Origin: Delphinus delphis
Taxonomy: Eukaryota > Chordata > Mammalia > Artiodactyla > Delphinidae
Length of the DNA: 64,000 bases
Assembly: GCF_949987515.2 (NCBI RefSeq)
Contig: NC_082687.1
Coordinates: forward strand, 117,347,838 to 117,411,837
Direction of reading: 5' to 3'
Each line of letters starts with the position of its first letter. Positions within the stretch are counted from its first letter, which is position 1. Made by a program: the position numbers and the translations under genes. Positions 61,701-64,000 of this stretch are shown here, one piece after another. The notes under the pieces are model-generated. The model did no database searches. It was not told where the DNA came from and saw only the letters and a list, made by a program, of their open reading frames with translations.

Positions 61701-62159
61701 ACGAACAAACTATTGCTTTACAGTGGTAAATTTCTAAAATGACAAAATGTTGTCTTGGACATCTTGGACATCCAAGAATAAGTTTTACTTATGTACTGAG
61801 TCAAATTTGAGTCATAAAGACTCTTCAGTTCACTAAATCATGTAACAAAATGTGGGACATTAATCACCTAGTTACATCACGAATGTGATAGCAACCTGGT
61901 TTGACACCATTTAGACACAGACAAGTGGTTGAGATTCCTAAATATACTGGGAATATTCAGTCAGTGATCTGTTTTTATCCATATCTTCCACAGCAATTTG
62001 GGGAAAATATTACAAGGTCAGTTATCTGGAGAACAGATGCAATAGAAAGTAAAACATACTGTTCTTCAGAAGGGAGCAAAACACTGGAAGACAAGAAAAT
62101 TATGGGCCAATAAGACATGAGATTCTATACTATATGACACAGTTACATCTGCTACAGCC

Positions 62160-62640
62160 ATTGTTGAGGTCACCTATCCACTCTGTGGACACTGAAGATC
62201 TTATCTGGCTTTCCCTCTTCTTCCCCAGTACTATTCCTGTCATCACTTTTTGGTGGCTTAAGTATCCACGTAAATAACCCACTGAACTCTCGGCCCTTTC
62301 ATGTCCTTCACTGTCTTGCTTTTAAGGATCCGTCTCTCAATCCCACCTTAGTCACTCTTGGCTTTTCTTAAAGTTTACCACTACCAATACCTATTATTAC
62401 CTTCAAAATCTCAATTTCAAGCATCCCACTCTCTATCACATTTTATCTTTATTTTTCATTTATTCTTTATTTCAATAATGTTTCAATTCCACACATCAAA
62501 GCCATCTCACTTTTCAAAGTCTATCAATCATTTTCTCCTTACTTTATCAGACTCCATGGTCCCTCACTATTATCACCCAGAAATTAAGATATTCAAGAAA
62601 GATCATAGGTGATTGAGCTTTGAAGAAAATCAGATCTCTT
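62160..62640 (+). repeat. LINE-2-like remnant
   Basis: 'ggtcacctatccactctgtgg' and the following pyrimidine-rich section through 'ctccttactttatcagactccatggtccc' resemble the L2 RT-upstream region. Weaker than the neighbouring copies. Confidence 0.5.
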
Positions 62641-62739
62641 CCAGGCTTTAAAATAGTCTCTTCAGTACTGGAAAATCTATATAGTCTTGCCAATTCCATT
62701 GTCCAAACGTTTATAAGAATCTTCTAGGTACAATACATC

Positions 62740-63170
62740 ATACAAGTACATATATTGGGTAAGTTACAAAGATACATCAGAGAGAATTCCGGTCCTCTTG
62801 GAGTGCAGGCTGGTAAGAAATACAACAGTCAGACCAGTGGATATAATGAAAGATGGAAAATAGGGTTACAGGGGAGGTTAAAATAGAGACCATGGAAACT
62901 TAGGGGAGAAAGAGCTTATTTCTGGCTGTGGAAGATCAGGGAAAGCTTCAAGAAGAAAGTTAAATTAGTAAATACTTAAATTACTTATATAACATACTTA
63001 GAACTTAAAGAACTTAAAGGGGATTTAGAAATGTAGTAATAAGGGTCAGAGCACTCCAGGCAGAGAAAAATGAATATCTGTAAAGGCAATGAGGTTGGAA
63101 AGCATCAGGAAAAGAGCAAGCAGTGTATCAGTTTGACTGGAACAAATAGTATATGAAAGTGAACAGGGAA
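62740..63170 (-). repeat. LINE-2 remnant between two forward copies
   Basis: 'tcctcttggagtgcaggctgg', 'gatcagggaaagcttcaagaag', 'agcactccaggcagagaaaaatgaatatctgtaaaggcaatgagg' are reverse L2. Confidence 0.75.
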
Positions 63171-63230
63171 AAACCAGCATGGACCCTTCCATTGGAATGT
63201 CAAGGTAATTTTTTCCACATGTACACCAAC

Positions 63231-63930
63231 CCTGTTCCTCTTTGTCTTCTATCAGCCAGTTGCTGAAACTCTAAACCTAGGAGTAATTCTTGATTTCTAC
63301 ATTTCTCTCACAATTTTTATCCAATTTGTCAGCAAATCCTGTTGACTCCACCCATAGAACACATCTTGAAACCACCCACTTCTTCAAGGAAAACACCTGA
63401 AATACAAGCTGCCATAATTTCTCACTTGAATTGCTACAATATCTTCCCTTCTTCCATTCTTGTCCACCTATAATTGTTCACATAGTAACAGCTGCCAGAG
63501 TGATCTTTATAAAAATTTAATCAGATTATACTTATCACTCCCCTGTTTAACACCTTATGATGGCTCCCTTTCACACTTAGAATGAAATCCATATTCCTTA
63601 TTGGACAAAGTTCCACACAATCTACCTCTCTGTCCTCTCTCCTTTCTGCCATCCCCCTCACCTGTCTAACAAGATAGGCCTTCTTTCTTTTCCTGAAAAG
63701 ATCAACATTATTTCTGCTTTAGATTCTTTGCATTAGCTGCTGTCTCTACCTGAAATGCTGAAGTGTTTCAGGCATACGGTCCATAGCTAACTTTTGACCT
63801 TCAGATGGCAGTTTAAATGTCACCTCTTCAGAGATGTCTTCTCTACCTATCTAGTCATTCAGTTGTGCCCTATTATATCATCCTATTTTAATCTTCTCAT
63901 AGCTCTTTTCATTATTGGATATTTGTCTAT
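63231..63930 (+). repeat. LINE-2 remnant
   Basis: 'ccaatttgtcagcaaatcctgttgactccaccc', 'gaattgctacaatatcttccc', 'acagctgccagagtgatcttt', 'ttatgatggctccctttcac' and 'ttaaatgtcacctcttcagagatg' follow forward L2 closely, but the copy ends before the L2 3' terminus. Confidence 0.88.
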
Positions 63931-63947
63931 ATGTTTATGTTTTTTAA

Positions 63948-64000
63948 AATTTATTAGTTTTTTATTGACATACAGTTGACTTACATATGTTTTTTTTCAT
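63948..64000 (-). mobile_element. LINE-1 3' end, cut by window edge
   Basis: 'ttattagttttttattgacatacagttgacttacatatg' is the reverse of a cetartiodactyl L1 3' UTR terminus. Only the first 50 bp are inside the window. Confidence 0.6.

Overview
This is mammalian nuclear DNA, almost certainly from a cetacean. The species diagnosis rests on the many tRNA-derived SINEs of the CHR type: the forward copies open with 'ttccctggtgg', and the reverse copies read 'gcggtacgcgggcctctcac ...'. Cetartiodactyl-type LINE-1 ends support it. The window is AT-rich and dominated by interspersed repeats. There are no prokaryotic operons, CRISPR arrays or tRNA/rRNA genes.

Only one protein-coding gene could be supported: MYOZ2 (myozenin-2, also called calsarcin-1), a sarcomeric Z-disc protein of heart and slow muscle, on the + strand. 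A non-coding first exon ends at 31537. Coding exons lie at 32115-32190, 47825-47994, 53026-53155 and 58298-58481. Together they give 186 codons plus two bases in one open frame, with GT/AG splice sites and compatible phases throughout (1, 0, 1, 2). The last coding exon lies beyond the right edge. A MEF2-type site and two E-boxes sit just upstream of, or within, the first exon.

Layout: 1-31 kb is intergenic. It holds an old LINE-1 (about 1452-8298) followed in the same orientation by a 5'-truncated LINE-1 (about 8490-10860). After these come LINE-2 and MIR remnants in both orientations, several CHR SINEs, and three or four LTR remnants of endogenous retroviruses. Nested insertions can be ordered by their target-site duplications. 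From 31.3 kb onward is MYOZ2. Its 15.6-kb intron 2 is almost repeat-free up to about 39 kb and then carries a 6-kb reverse-strand LINE-1, which itself holds a SINE and an LTR. Introns 3-5 hold MIR, L2 and SINE pieces.

Almost all open frames of 60-180 codons here are chance frames or lie inside SINE/LINE copies, and they are not annotated as genes. I found no new biological system. The most unusual items are an LTR-SINE chimera that appears to have retroposed as one unit (5669-6210), a perfect 14-bp-arm hairpin inside an old LINE-1 (44027-44058), the muscle-type promoter cluster of MYOZ2, and a degenerate TAGTA-like tract at 59265-59400.
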